34,610 nucleotides of DNA from Bacteroidota bacterium (lineage in GTDB: Bacteria; Bacteroidota; Bacteroidia; Chitinophagales; Chitinophagaceae), in the NCBI GenBank assembly GCA_029561305.1, contig JAKQJG010000155.1:1-34610 (forward strand), written 5' to 3'. This document shows positions 8,377 through 15,176 of this stretch, in pieces. Every line of letters begins with the position of its first letter. The stretch's first letter is position 1. The notes beneath the pieces are model-generated. The model was not told the origin of the DNA, did no database searches, and worked only from the letters and a program-made list of their open reading frames with translations. Both the position numbers and the translations under genes were made by a program.

Positions 8377-8596
8377 AGGTCGTTTCCTCCATTTTTTTTG
8401 AGCTGGTATTAATGGTATAACCACAACCTGAGCCAGCACAGCAACCCATATTGAATAATGCAAGGGAACTAAAAAGAACACCAGCTATTGCAAACAGCCA
8501 GTCTGCCGCATATAAACCCTGCACAAATATTGCCAGTCCCACAATCAATCTTACTGCCCTCATCCAATTCCAGCCATTTACTATTCGTGCTTTCAT
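8360..8596 (-). CDS. Small membrane protein, DUF2892-like with Cys tail
   Basis: 78 residues. It has a short basic N-terminus with WNWMRAVRLIVGLAIF, two hydrophobic helices (about 13-30 and 33-50), then a Cys-rich segment MGCCAGSGCG at about residues 50-59 and a polar tail. The layout resembles the DUF2892/YgaP-type transmembrane domain that accompanies rhodaneses. The three cysteines could carry persulfide, but that is inference. The 3' end overlaps the next gene by 17 bases, and only four bases separate it from the gene upstream. Confidence 0.7.
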   Translation of the reverse strand: MKARIVNGWNWMRAVRLIVGLAIFVQGLYAADWLFAIAGVLFSSLALFNMGCCAGSGCGYTINTSSKKMEETTYEEVV

Positions 8597-8600
8597 ATTG

Positions 8601-8807
8601 TTACTTTTTAACTTTGCAGGTATTGATACCTATCAAAGGATATAAAGGACAAAAACTTACCAGGCTGGTCAATACAAATACACCCGCTAATACAAGCAAT
8701 ACGATGCCGAAAGTTCCGGTAACGGTATCAGTAAAATACAGCCCTGCAAAAATTGCTGCCAGTAACAGGCGTATCATCCTGTCTGCTGAACCCATGTTTT
8801 TTTTCAT
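8601..8807 (-). CDS. DUF2892 membrane protein
   Basis: 68 residues with the typical start MKKNMGSADRMIRLLLA, two transmembrane helices and the ending SFCPLYPLIGINTCK. It matches the DUF2892 family, which is also found as the membrane part of E. coli YgaP, a rhodanese fused to two helices. Here the rhodanese is a separate gene immediately upstream (6 bases apart), so the two products may form an equivalent membrane-bound sulfurtransferase. The role is inferred from the family and the operon. Confidence 0.85.
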   Translation of the reverse strand: MKKNMGSADRMIRLLLAAIFAGLYFTDTVTGTFGIVLLVLAGVFVLTSLVSFCPLYPLIGINTCKVKK

Positions 8808-8813
8808 AACAGT

Positions 8814-9134
8814 TTATTTTGTGTTTAATAATTTCTCTACCGTGCTGATGCTTCCACCATCAACAATATTTTTAAATCCCTTTTTTTCAAGCAAAACCTT
8901 GGCTGCCATACTCCTTGCACCGCTTCTGCAGTAAACAACCACGGGTTTGTCTTTTTTTAATACCTGCACCTGGTTGCCCAGCCTGTCTACAGGAATGTTG
9001 ACAGAGCCTTTTATATGGCCGGATGCAAATTCACCGGGGCTACGGACATCAATTAATAGGGCACCTGCTGCAAGTGTTTCCTTCAGTTTTGTATTATCTT
9101 CTGTGGTGAACAACTTCTTTAATAAACCCAACAT
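8814..9134 (-). CDS. Rhodanese-like sulfurtransferase
   Basis: 106-residue single-domain rhodanese. It has LLIDVRSPGEFASGHIKGSVNIP (residues 27-48), then the active-site loop CRSGARS with the persulfide-carrying Cys69. A helical N-terminal tail of about 20 residues and no signal peptide point to the cytoplasm. It would move sulfane sulfur (thiosulfate, persulfide or glutathione persulfide) to an acceptor Cys. First gene of the minus-strand sulfur operon, with a good promoter 38 bases upstream. The divergent neighbour mnmA uses persulfide sulfur, which makes a functional link possible. Confidence 0.92.
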   Translation of the reverse strand: MLGLLKKLFTTEDNTKLKETLAAGALLIDVRSPGEFASGHIKGSVNIPVDRLGNQVQVLKKDKPVVVYCRSGARSMAAKVLLEKKGFKNIVDGGSISTVEKLLNTK

Positions 9135-9171
9135 AATTTTTAAATTTTACTATCCATTCAATAAGCCAACG

Positions 9172-9202
9172 CAAATATGTAAAAGCCACTTCACTGTACA
9201 AA
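9172..9202 (-). promoter_or_regulatory. Promoter of the sulfur operon
   Basis: On the minus strand TTTG (9199-9202) and CATATTTG (9172-9179) are separated by exactly 19 bases. This fits the Bacteroidota -33 TTTG / -7 TANNTTTG pattern with one mismatch. The -7 box ends 37 bases before the rhodanese ATG. Confidence 0.65.
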
Positions 9203-9218
9203 CCCAGGCATTAAACAG

Positions 9219-9230
9219 TTTGTATACAAA
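9219..9230. promoter_or_regulatory. Palindrome upstream of the sulfur operon, candidate operator
   Basis: Perfect 12-bp palindrome TTTGTATACAAA, 17 bases upstream of the -33 element. A second inverted pair, GTAAC-TTTT-GTTAC, lies at 9257-9270. Either could bind a regulator of the divergent sulfur operon and mnmA; no regulator gene is adjacent. Confidence 0.35.
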
Positions 9231-9369
9231 ATTGATGCTTGTATTTTGCGTCCAGGGTAACTTTTGTTACAATCGGGAATATTGGTTTTCCCTTGAAAAT
9301 CACTTACTACACAACAATTTTATTCCTTATCTCACAAAACCGCCCTGCCTCCCTTTTTACCGCCTGCCG

Positions 9370-9377
9370 TATCTTTG
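9370..9377 (+). promoter_or_regulatory. Bacteroidota -7 box of mnmA
   Basis: TATCTTTG matches TANNTTTG and lies 17 bases before the mnmA ATG at 9395. It also argues against the longer reading frame that opens at 9239, since that would put the promoter inside the gene. Confidence 0.6.
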
Positions 9378-9394
9378 CAGCCGGAGAAAAAGAC

Positions 9395-10495
9395 ATGAGC
9401 AAAAAAGGAAAAGTTTTGGTAGCAATGAGCGGCGGTATAGACAGTACCGTAGCCGCATTGATGCTTCATAAAGAAGGGTATGAAGTGGTGGGTATTACTA
9501 TGAAAACCTGGGATTATGCCACCAGTGTGGGAACAACGGGAAAAAAAGAAACCGGCTGTTGCAACCTCGATAGTTTTAATGACGCACGGATGGCGGCAGT
9601 GCAACATGGCTTTCCCCATTTTATTTTAGATATCAGGGAGGAGTTTGGAGATTTTGTGATCGAGAATTTTGTAGAAGAATACATAGCCGGACGCACACCC
9701 AATCCCTGTGTAATGTGTAATACGCATATTAAATGGAGGGCACTGTTAAAAAGGGCCGATGCACTGGGCTGTGAATTTATTGCAACTGGCCACTATGCAC
9801 AGGTGCATCAGCATACAAACGGACGCTTTTTTATCCGCAAAGGAATCGATGATACCAAAGATCAGAGCTATGTGCTATGGGGACTGCAACAAGACCTATT
9901 GAGCCGTACCCTATTGCCACTGGGCACCTATCATAAAAAAGACATTCGCCAGATGGCACATGATTTTGGTTATCCCGAACTGGCCAGGAAAAATGAGAGT
10001 TACGAAATATGTTTTGTGCCAGACAATGATTACCGGGGTTTCTTGAGAAGAAATGTGGAAGGGCTGGAAGAAAGGGTGAATGGCGGAAATTTTACTGATA
10101 AAACGGGCAAGGTACTGGGCCAACATAAGGGCTATCCTTTTTATACCGTGGGGCAAAGAAAGGGGCTTGATATTGCCCTGGGCAGACCAGCATTTGTTAC
10201 CCAAATAGACCCAGAAACAAATACGGTTGTGCTGGGTGATGAAGAAGACCTGATGGGCATTGAAATGAATGTAGCAAAGATCAACTGGATCAAATATGAA
10301 GGTGTTACAGAAGGTATGGAAGTCACCACTAAGATCCGCTATAAAGATAAAGGTGCTTTAAGCAACCTGTACACATACGAAAATGGGGTAAAAGTGCGTT
10401 TTTATGAGGATGTAAAAGGCATTGCCCCGGGGCAGAGTGCGGTGTTTTATGAAGGGGATGATGTAATTGGCGGTGGTATCATCCAACGCCAATAA
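9395..10495 (+). CDS. mnmA: tRNA-specific 2-thiouridylase MnmA
   Basis: Adenylates and thiolates U34 of tRNA for Lys, Glu and Gln, taking persulfide sulfur. 366 residues, the usual family length. Visible are the ATP PP-loop SGGIDS (residues 12-17), the first catalytic Cys in NPCVMCN (Cys105), TGHYA, DQSYVLW, and the second catalytic Cys in SYEICFVPDNDYRGFL (about residue 203). The GQRKGLDIALGRPAFV segment starts the C-terminal tRNA-binding part. The ATG at 9395 gives MSKKGKVLVAMSGG, the expected N-terminus. It is divergent from an operon with rhodanese and thioredoxin, proteins that could feed sulfur to it (inference). Confidence 0.97.
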   Translation: MSKKGKVLVAMSGGIDSTVAALMLHKEGYEVVGITMKTWDYATSVGTTGKKETGCCNLDSFNDARMAAVQHGFPHFILDIREEFGDFVIENFVEEYIAGRTPNPCVMCNTHIKWRALLKRADALGCEFIATGHYAQVHQHTNGRFFIRKGIDDTKDQSYVLWGLQQDLLSRTLLPLGTYHKKDIRQMAHDFGYPELARKNESYEICFVPDNDYRGFLRRNVEGLEERVNGGNFTDKTGKVLGQHKGYPFYTVGQRKGLDIALGRPAFVTQIDPETNTVVLGDEEDLMGIEMNVAKINWIKYEGVTEGMEVTTKIRYKDKGALSNLYTYENGVKVRFYEDVKGIAPGQSAVFYEGDDVIGGGIIQRQ

Positions 10496-10564
10496 ACGGA
10501 TGTAACCAGGATTAAGCAGCTTTTTACTACAACACAAGGTCTCCTTATTGAATCAATTTATTCT

Positions 10565-11311
10565 ATGACAAAGAGAATTTTATCAGTGGTTGTTGCAGCA
10601 GTCATTTGTTTGACCAGCTGCAAAAAAGACCCTGAAGATCTGGGCCTTACACCAGTGAGTGAATATGCCCCGCTTGAAGTGGGTAAATACATTACTTACC
10701 AACTGGATTCAGTACGGTATATCCCTTTCACGCTTCAGCAGATCACCCTTAGCTACCAGGTAAAATTTATTGTGGATGGCCAGGTGTTAGATAACCAGGG
10801 CAGACCGTCTTACCGGATCGTACGACAGATACGTGTAAATCCAACCGATGCCTGGGTGCCAGACAACAGCTTTACTGCAACGCCCATTGACAATGGGTTT
10901 GAATTTGTAGATAACAACCTTCGCTTTTTAAAATTAAGAGGTCCGGTAAAGGACGGCTTTACATGGAAGGGCAATTCGTATATTAATACGACTTCTCAAT
11001 ACACTGATTTTGCTTATTTAGAAGGATGGGATTATATGTTTGATAGTGTAGGTGCACCATTAACGCTTGGCACCTTTAATTTAGACAATACCATTAAAAT
11101 TGCGCAACGGGATGAAGTGATCGGTAATCCTGATGATCCCAATTCGTACAGTGAAATAAATTACGGTGTGGAGTATTATGCAAAGGGCATTGGCCTGGTA
11201 TATAAAAGAATTTTCCATTCTGAGTACCAGCCGCCAACAAGTGCCGGGGCTATTGGCAGTTATAGCCAGGATAGCAGGGGTTATACACTAACGATGATCG
11301 ATCATAATTAG
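10565..11311 (+). CDS. Putative lipoprotein of unknown function
   Basis: 248 residues starting with a signal peptide and lipobox (CLTSC, Cys19), followed by KKDPEDLGLTPVSEYAPLEVGKYITYQLDS. The rest is beta-rich with many aromatic residues. Bacteroidota have many such lipoproteins, often with the phrase "plevGkyitYq.Ds". I recognise no named domain and no catalytic motif. Probably periplasmic or outer-membrane. A strong terminator follows; just past it begins the left attachment site of the mobile element. Confidence 0.75.
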   Translation: MTKRILSVVVAAVICLTSCKKDPEDLGLTPVSEYAPLEVGKYITYQLDSVRYIPFTLQQITLSYQVKFIVDGQVLDNQGRPSYRIVRQIRVNPTDAWVPDNSFTATPIDNGFEFVDNNLRFLKLRGPVKDGFTWKGNSYINTTSQYTDFAYLEGWDYMFDSVGAPLTLGTFNLDNTIKIAQRDEVIGNPDDPNSYSEINYGVEYYAKGIGLVYKRIFHSEYQPPTSAGAIGSYSQDSRGYTLTMIDHN

Positions 11312-11335
11312 AGTAGAAACCACTTTCAAAATAAA

Positions 11336-11366
11336 AAAATCCCCTGACAGTCAGGGGATTTTTTAT
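11336..11366 (+). terminator. Rho-independent terminator abutting the left element boundary
   Basis: Stem AATCCCCTGA (11338-11347), loop CAG, partner TCAGGGGATT (11351-11360), then T5-A-T3. It ends the lipoprotein transcript and lies directly against the left copy of the 17-bp att repeat. It therefore belongs to the chromosome, where it originally sat next to the tRNA-Ser gene. Confidence 0.9.
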
Positions 11367-11383
11367 TTGCGGAGAGTAAGAGA
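11367..11383. repeat. Left attachment site (att core, copy 1)
   Basis: TTGCGGAGAGTAAGAGA, identical over 17 bp to 16982-16998. The flanks differ on both sides (T/G before, C/T after). It is the duplicated tRNA-Ser 3' end and no tRNA continues from it. Confidence 0.88.
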
Positions 11384-11445
11384 CTTTACAATATATCAAT
11401 TATTCTATTGAAAATCAATTATTTATGTTTTTTAAATTATTAATC

Positions 11446-11464
11446 GTGCTAAAACAGTGCTAAA
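11446..11464. repeat. Paired GTGCTAAA repeat, left end of element
   Basis: GTGCTAAAACAGTGCTAAA: two GTGCTAAA units 11 bp apart. The same 19-mer with one change is found at 16881-16899 at the other end, in the same orientation. It overlaps the expected -33 region of the integrase promoter. Probable integrase or excisionase arm site. An ATTGA-N3-TCAAT motif at 11407-11419 has a counterpart at 16936-16948. Confidence 0.6.
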
Positions 11465-11480
11465 TTATCCTGATTTTTTG

Positions 11481-11488
11481 TATCTTTG
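11481..11488 (+). promoter_or_regulatory. Bacteroidota -7 box of the integrase gene
   Basis: TATCTTTG matches TANNTTTG and ends 5 bases before the ATG at 11494, so the mRNA is probably leaderless or nearly so. The second GTGCTAAA unit (11457-11464) lies 16 bases upstream, at the expected -33 position. Confidence 0.6.
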
Positions 11489-11493
11489 ACATA

Positions 11494-12741
11494 ATGGATG
11501 AAGTCAATAAATACACATTCCCACGTCTGGCAAAAGGTAAGAAACCAATTAAAATTCCAAGTGGTTCGACACTGGAAAAAGAATGGGCAAAAAACAGCTG
11601 GTATGTTAACTATTCATTCAATGGTAAACAGTTTCGCATCAAGGGTGATATTAACCGAATTAAGGACCACAAAGAAAAAGCATATCAAGCCGAGGTCCTG
11701 TTACAAAGTATTAAGGATGACCTGAAAAATGGCTTTAATCCCAGTAAACCAGAAGCTTTTATAGCCCATATTACCCAAGAAAACATAATCTTATCCGATG
11801 CCGTTAAAATCTATCTGGAGGAACTCAAAACCTACGCCAGACCGAAAACTGTCGGCAGCTATGGAAGTAAATTACGCTATCTCATAGAGGCGTTTCCAGA
11901 TAAGCAAGTGAAATCAATTACATCTACTGATATTGAAAAGTATATCCATGGCAAAATACATTCTTCAAAACCTGCCAAATTGTTTATTTATAATAAAAGT
12001 GTTGAACTTAATAAAGCAATACCGTGGACCCCATACACCGTTCGGGCTGCCAAAGGCATTTTTAGAGCCTTCTTCCAATGGTGCATCAAAAACAAATATT
12101 ACACTGGTGAGAATCCAGCCTCAAAAATGGAAGCAAAGAAAATCCGTAGCGAGGTTGAGGCAAAACCCAGACATATTCCATTTACAAAAGAGGATATAGG
12201 TAAACTTATGAACTATCTGGATGAACAGGATAAACAGGTTGCTTTCTTTTGTAGGGTTATTTATTCGACTTGTCTTCGTCCTGCCGAAATAAGTAAATTA
12301 CGAATAAAGGATATTGACTTTCAGAAAAATCAAATAATTGTACCGCTGGCGGCGACAAAAAACACAAAGAGGATTACAGTTGATAGAATTGATATTGAGC
12401 CAAACCTTTTGAAGGAATTTGAAAAGCTTACTGTTGAGAGCTACCCAAAAGATTACTTTCTAACCTCTCCTTCTGACACATTGATTGGCCCTAAGTCAAT
12501 TGGTAGCAATAATGCCTATAAACGTTTTGCAAAGGCATTAAAAGCCCTGGAATTGCAAGGAAAGGGATATACCCTCTATTCCTTCAAACACTTTTCAAAT
12601 GTGCAACGATTTCATAATGGCTGGACCCTTGCCGAAATTATGACGGCTAACAGACACAGCAGTATATCCATGACTGAAAAATATTTGAGGCACATCAACC
12701 GTGATACTGACATCAGCAAAAAAGAGGTACCAAGTATATAA
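11494..12741 (+). CDS. int: Tyrosine recombinase (integrase) of the element
   Basis: 415 residues. Should catalyse integration and excision between the att repeats. An N-terminal arm-binding region (about 1-85) is followed by a SAM-like core-binding domain (about 95-215) and a catalytic domain (about 225-400). Catalytic residues: Arg262 in TCLRPAEIS, a likely Lys in the AATKNTKR hairpin, His366 in YSFKHFSNV, His388 in NRHSS and the nucleophile Tyr397 in EKYLR. The usual second Arg of the His-x-x-Arg box is Asn369; Bacteroidota integrases with a SFKH box often differ here. It lies at the end of the element away from the tRNA, reading inwards. Confidence 0.93.
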   Translation: MDEVNKYTFPRLAKGKKPIKIPSGSTLEKEWAKNSWYVNYSFNGKQFRIKGDINRIKDHKEKAYQAEVLLQSIKDDLKNGFNPSKPEAFIAHITQENIILSDAVKIYLEELKTYARPKTVGSYGSKLRYLIEAFPDKQVKSITSTDIEKYIHGKIHSSKPAKLFIYNKSVELNKAIPWTPYTVRAAKGIFRAFFQWCIKNKYYTGENPASKMEAKKIRSEVEAKPRHIPFTKEDIGKLMNYLDEQDKQVAFFCRVIYSTCLRPAEISKLRIKDIDFQKNQIIVPLAATKNTKRITVDRIDIEPNLLKEFEKLTVESYPKDYFLTSPSDTLIGPKSIGSNNAYKRFAKALKALELQGKGYTLYSFKHFSNVQRFHNGWTLAEIMTANRHSSISMTEKYLRHINRDTDISKKEVPSI

Positions 12742-12742
12742 T

Positions 12743-12775
12743 AAAAAAGCGACCAACTGGCCGCTTTCTTTTTTA
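12743..12775. terminator. Bidirectional terminator between integrase and serine recombinase
   Basis: AAAGCG (12746-12751) pairs with CGCTTT (12762-12767), extended by CC/GG around a short loop with one mismatch. A-run on the left, T-run on the right. It serves the two convergent genes. Confidence 0.75.
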
Positions 12776-12785
12776 TGAGGTCCCG

Positions 12786-13385
12786 TTATGCTGGTTCCAT
12801 CACCTTTTTAACTTTTATAACGGTGTTTTTACTACAATCTGAAAGTTTGGCTATTTCCCTGTACGTGTAATTGTTTTTATTGAGCAGTTTTACTATCGTC
12901 TGGTACTTTGCTAATATTTCCTCTCTGGATTCGGTTGTACCCTTCTCACGGCCTTTATAGGTCCCTTTAAGCTTCGCAATCTGGATGCCTTCTAATTGTC
13001 TTTCACGTAAAGTTTGGCGTTCCATTTCACCGATATTGGCTAATACCGATACAATAAGTTTAAACGTTGGATTTTCTTTACCACCCACCAGTGATTCCAG
13101 CCCTAGATTATCAACTTTCAGGACCACACCCATTTTGGTGAAAATGTCAATCGTCTGTAACACGTCCAGCGTGGACCTTCCCAGCCTATCTATGCTGCTA
13201 ACGCTAACGTAAGTTACTTCGCCCCTTAAAACACCATCCAGCAAATGCTGGGCTTCTGGTCGCTTCTCAAACGGTATGCTGCCGCTTATTTTATCAATAT
13301 ATAATTTCTCATCCTGATGCTGACGGACCAACTGGCGTTCTTCATTCTGCTTTAAACTGGAAACTCTAACATACCGTGCTTTCAT
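12786..13385 (-). CDS. Serine recombinase, resolvase/invertase family
   Basis: 199 residues, the size of small resolvases and invertases. The N-terminal catalytic domain begins MKARYVRVSS, with the nucleophile Ser9 in the Arg-Val-Ser motif. It continues with YVSVSSIDRLGRSTLDVL (the Asp-Arg-Leu-Gly-Arg-Ser motif) and the long dimer helix IGEMERQTLRERQLEGIQIAK. A C-terminal helix-turn-helix (about 165-195, YTYREIAKLSDCSKNTVIKV) binds DNA. It could resolve element dimers or invert a segment; no obvious inverted crossover sites were found in the window. Second recombinase of the element, convergent with the integrase. Confidence 0.92.
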   Translation of the reverse strand: MKARYVRVSSLKQNEERQLVRQHQDEKLYIDKISGSIPFEKRPEAQHLLDGVLRGEVTYVSVSSIDRLGRSTLDVLQTIDIFTKMGVVLKVDNLGLESLVGGKENPTFKLIVSVLANIGEMERQTLRERQLEGIQIAKLKGTYKGREKGTTESREEILAKYQTIVKLLNKNNYTYREIAKLSDCSKNTVIKVKKVMEPA

Positions 13386-13405
13386 TGTCGTTTTTTTTGT
13401 TGAAA

Positions 13406-13438
13406 CAAATATAAGACTATTTTCCTAAAAGTACCAAA
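13406..13438 (-). promoter_or_regulatory. Promoter of the serine recombinase gene
   Basis: On the minus strand TTTG (13435-13438), a 21-base spacer, then TATATTTG (13406-13413): a full Bacteroidota -33/-7 promoter ending 20 bases before the ATG at 13385. Confidence 0.65.
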
Positions 13439-13466
13439 TTTAGGGTGGTTATTTTTGGACCAATAG

Positions 13467-13480
13467 AAAACACGTGTTTT
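13467..13480. promoter_or_regulatory. 14-bp palindrome upstream of the serine recombinase
   Basis: Perfect palindrome AAAACACGTGTTTT in the 231-base gap between the recombinase and the membrane protein gene, 29 bases upstream of the -33 element. Possible operator or recombination site; nothing else is recognised in this gap. Confidence 0.3.
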
Positions 13481-13616
13481 TTTTGTTCTAGCACGTTTTT
13501 ACGTACCACAGTATGACTATAACCTAATTTTGGTCTGACAGAATAAATGCAATAGCGATTATTGCTCTGATAAAGTTATTTTTTTCTCATAACTCGAAAC
13601 TGAATTAGTATTTGGG

Positions 13617-14492
13617 TTAAACTGCTTTAATACGCCTTATCCATTTTTTACGAAGTAAATCTATAAAATAAATTATCGGCAAACTGATAATCAACCCACT
13701 ATAAACGGCTTTCCAAAGTTCTTCGTCTGTGGTTCCATTAATACTAGTATACATCAGTCCAATGCAAATCATCGCAACCACTGGATAAAATAATAGAAAA
13801 AATAAAACGTTTAAGCCTCTTATATCTTCTTTCATCTTTTGTTTGTTTCCGCTTGCCTTATATGAATTTCCTCTATAATTAACTGGCTCAAATGGTACTT
13901 CAATACCATCAGAAACTTCGTGAATATTGCTTGAACTGTTTTGATATTTTGAATATATTTTGTCTATAACAGCAGTGTCTTCGCTATATCGAGTAATTAT
14001 ACAATCCTTTAGTTGTTGAAAAGTAACATCATTAACCCGAAAACTAGCCTCTTTAAGGTACGCAAATTCTACTTTTCCTGATAGACTACGTGAATTTGCA
14101 ATTTTTAAATAATCATCTTTGCTTAGAATATAGCGGTACCCGTCCTCTTCATAACTATTATCACGCCAGATATTGAAATATTTATCATAATGAGCTGCTA
14201 TCGTGTGTCCATAAGGAATTGGCGTGGGTTTTAATCGACCATTATTATCTAATATAAGTTCAAGATTACCCGAATGGATTTGAACGTTGCGTAAATAATT
14301 CTTAAAATCAAATTCGCCTGTATTGACATTGTAATCAAAAGAAATCGAAAACTCAACTGAATTGTCGTAGTTGCTTTCAGTAAGTCCAAATTTTACTAAA
14401 GTATCAATTGGAGCATTATAAATCTCAAAACGACGAGTATCGTAATCGTATTTTTCACCAACTCTTTGCAGAATAAATAATTTTTTTTCCAT
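13617..14492 (-). CDS. Unknown element cargo protein with two C-terminal transmembrane helices
   Basis: 291 residues from the ATG at 14492 (MEKKLFILQRVGEKY); an ATG 33 bases further upstream would add 11 residues and cannot be excluded. I recognise no family. The first ~215 residues are soluble-looking, rich in Tyr, Asn and Asp, with repeated beta-strand patterns and no signal peptide. The C-terminus has two hydrophobic helices (about 228-252 and 262-282) ending in a basic tail (RKKWIRRIKAV). The predicted topology keeps both ends in the cytoplasm. Base composition is strongly AT-rich. It is the only gene of the element without an obvious DNA-processing role, hence probable cargo. A defence or exclusion effector is possible but unproven. 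Confidence 0.65.
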   Translation of the reverse strand: MEKKLFILQRVGEKYDYDTRRFEIYNAPIDTLVKFGLTESNYDNSVEFSISFDYNVNTGEFDFKNYLRNVQIHSGNLELILDNNGRLKPTPIPYGHTIAAHYDKYFNIWRDNSYEEDGYRYILSKDDYLKIANSRSLSGKVEFAYLKEASFRVNDVTFQQLKDCIITRYSEDTAVIDKIYSKYQNSSSNIHEVSDGIEVPFEPVNYRGNSYKASGNKQKMKEDIRGLNVLFFLLFYPVVAMICIGLMYTSINGTTDEELWKAVYSGLIISLPIIYFIDLLRKKWIRRIKAV

Positions 14493-14700
14493 ATAATTTT
14501 TTAAATTATAGTATATTTCTATCAATACCTGAATTAAATCACACTAAAGCTCAATAAATTCAATTTCGTATTCACATGTCACCTTCATACAACGTATCTA
14601 ACTCAAATAAAAGTTATCCGTAAGGCTAACTTCTTAGATGTAATCTCACATGCTTTACAAAGCCTCTTCTGACCAAACATAAAAATAGGGACTTTCAATT

Positions 14701-14720
14701 TGGATACATATGTGTATCCA
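14701..14720. promoter_or_regulatory. Inverted repeat, likely operator of the XRE regulator
   Basis: TGGATACATATGTGTATCCA: two perfect 8-bp arms (TGGATACA / TGTATCCA) around TATG. It ends 20 bases before a -7-like box GATTTTTG (14741-14748), so a bound repressor would cover the -33 region. A related GGATACA half-site occurs at 15862-15868 upstream of the Rep-like gene. Confidence 0.6.
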
Positions 14721-14752
14721 TAAAGTTTTTTTCATCAGACGATTTTTGGAGG

Positions 14753-14968
14753 GTGAAGAATCCTGCAAAAATCAAGGCATTTGGCGTTCATCTTAGAAGG
14801 TTGAGAGAGGAAGCCCAGATGAGCCAGCAGGACTTGGCTCATGCGGCTGACGTTGCAAAAATTACTATTCAACGGATTGAAAACGCAAAATACTCATCCA
14901 CCCTTGATATGCTTATTACCCTTTCCAAAGCTCTCAAAGTACCTCTGAGAGACTTGATGGATTTTTAA
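14753..14968 (+). CDS. XRE-family helix-turn-helix regulator
   Basis: 71 residues, a single Cro/C1-type HTH domain: LRRLREEAQMSQQDLAHAADVAKITIQRIENAKYSSTLDMLITLSKAL, filling almost the whole protein. Start GTG at 14753. GGAGG lies directly against it, too close for normal Shine-Dalgarno use, and the -7-like box ends 4 bases upstream, so translation may be leaderless. Small XRE proteins of this kind control copy number or excision in mobile elements. The inverted repeat 33 bases upstream fits autoregulation. Confidence 0.88.
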   Translation: MKNPAKIKAFGVHLRRLREEAQMSQQDLAHAADVAKITIQRIENAKYSSTLDMLITLSKALKVPLRDLMDF

Positions 14969-15008
14969 AATTTTTCTGGGCCGATATATTTATCATTAAA
15001 GCCCCAAA

Positions 15009-15176
15009 ATGGATAGCAAGGAAATACAAAACAATTTAAACCTCAAACAAACTGAATTATCCTACTCAAAGGATGCCGAAACCAGAAAAACTATTGAAAA
15101 GCAAATCAGCATCCTGCGGCTTAAACTGGAAATAGAGAAAATCAGGGACCGAATCGAATACCTTAACCAGAGATAG
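15009..15176 (+). CDS. 55-residue predicted coiled-coil protein
   Basis: ATG at 15009, stop at 15176. It is highly charged and helical: leucines and isoleucines recur every three to four residues through LRLKLEIEKIRDRIEYLNQR, typical of a coiled coil. It lies 40 bases after the XRE gene on the same strand and overlaps the end of the convergent Rep-like gene by 14 bases. No known family. The open frame with good helical periodicity and the operon-like spacing support a real gene, but it is short. Confidence 0.5.
   Translation: MDSKEIQNNLNLKQTELSYSKDAETRKTIEKQISILRLKLEIEKIRDRIEYLNQR

Noticed and set aside
14590-14700. Possible toxin-antitoxin pair around the XRE gene
   Set aside because: No HipA/HigB/RelE-like partner is adjacent; the 55-residue protein is helical and does not resemble a toxin.
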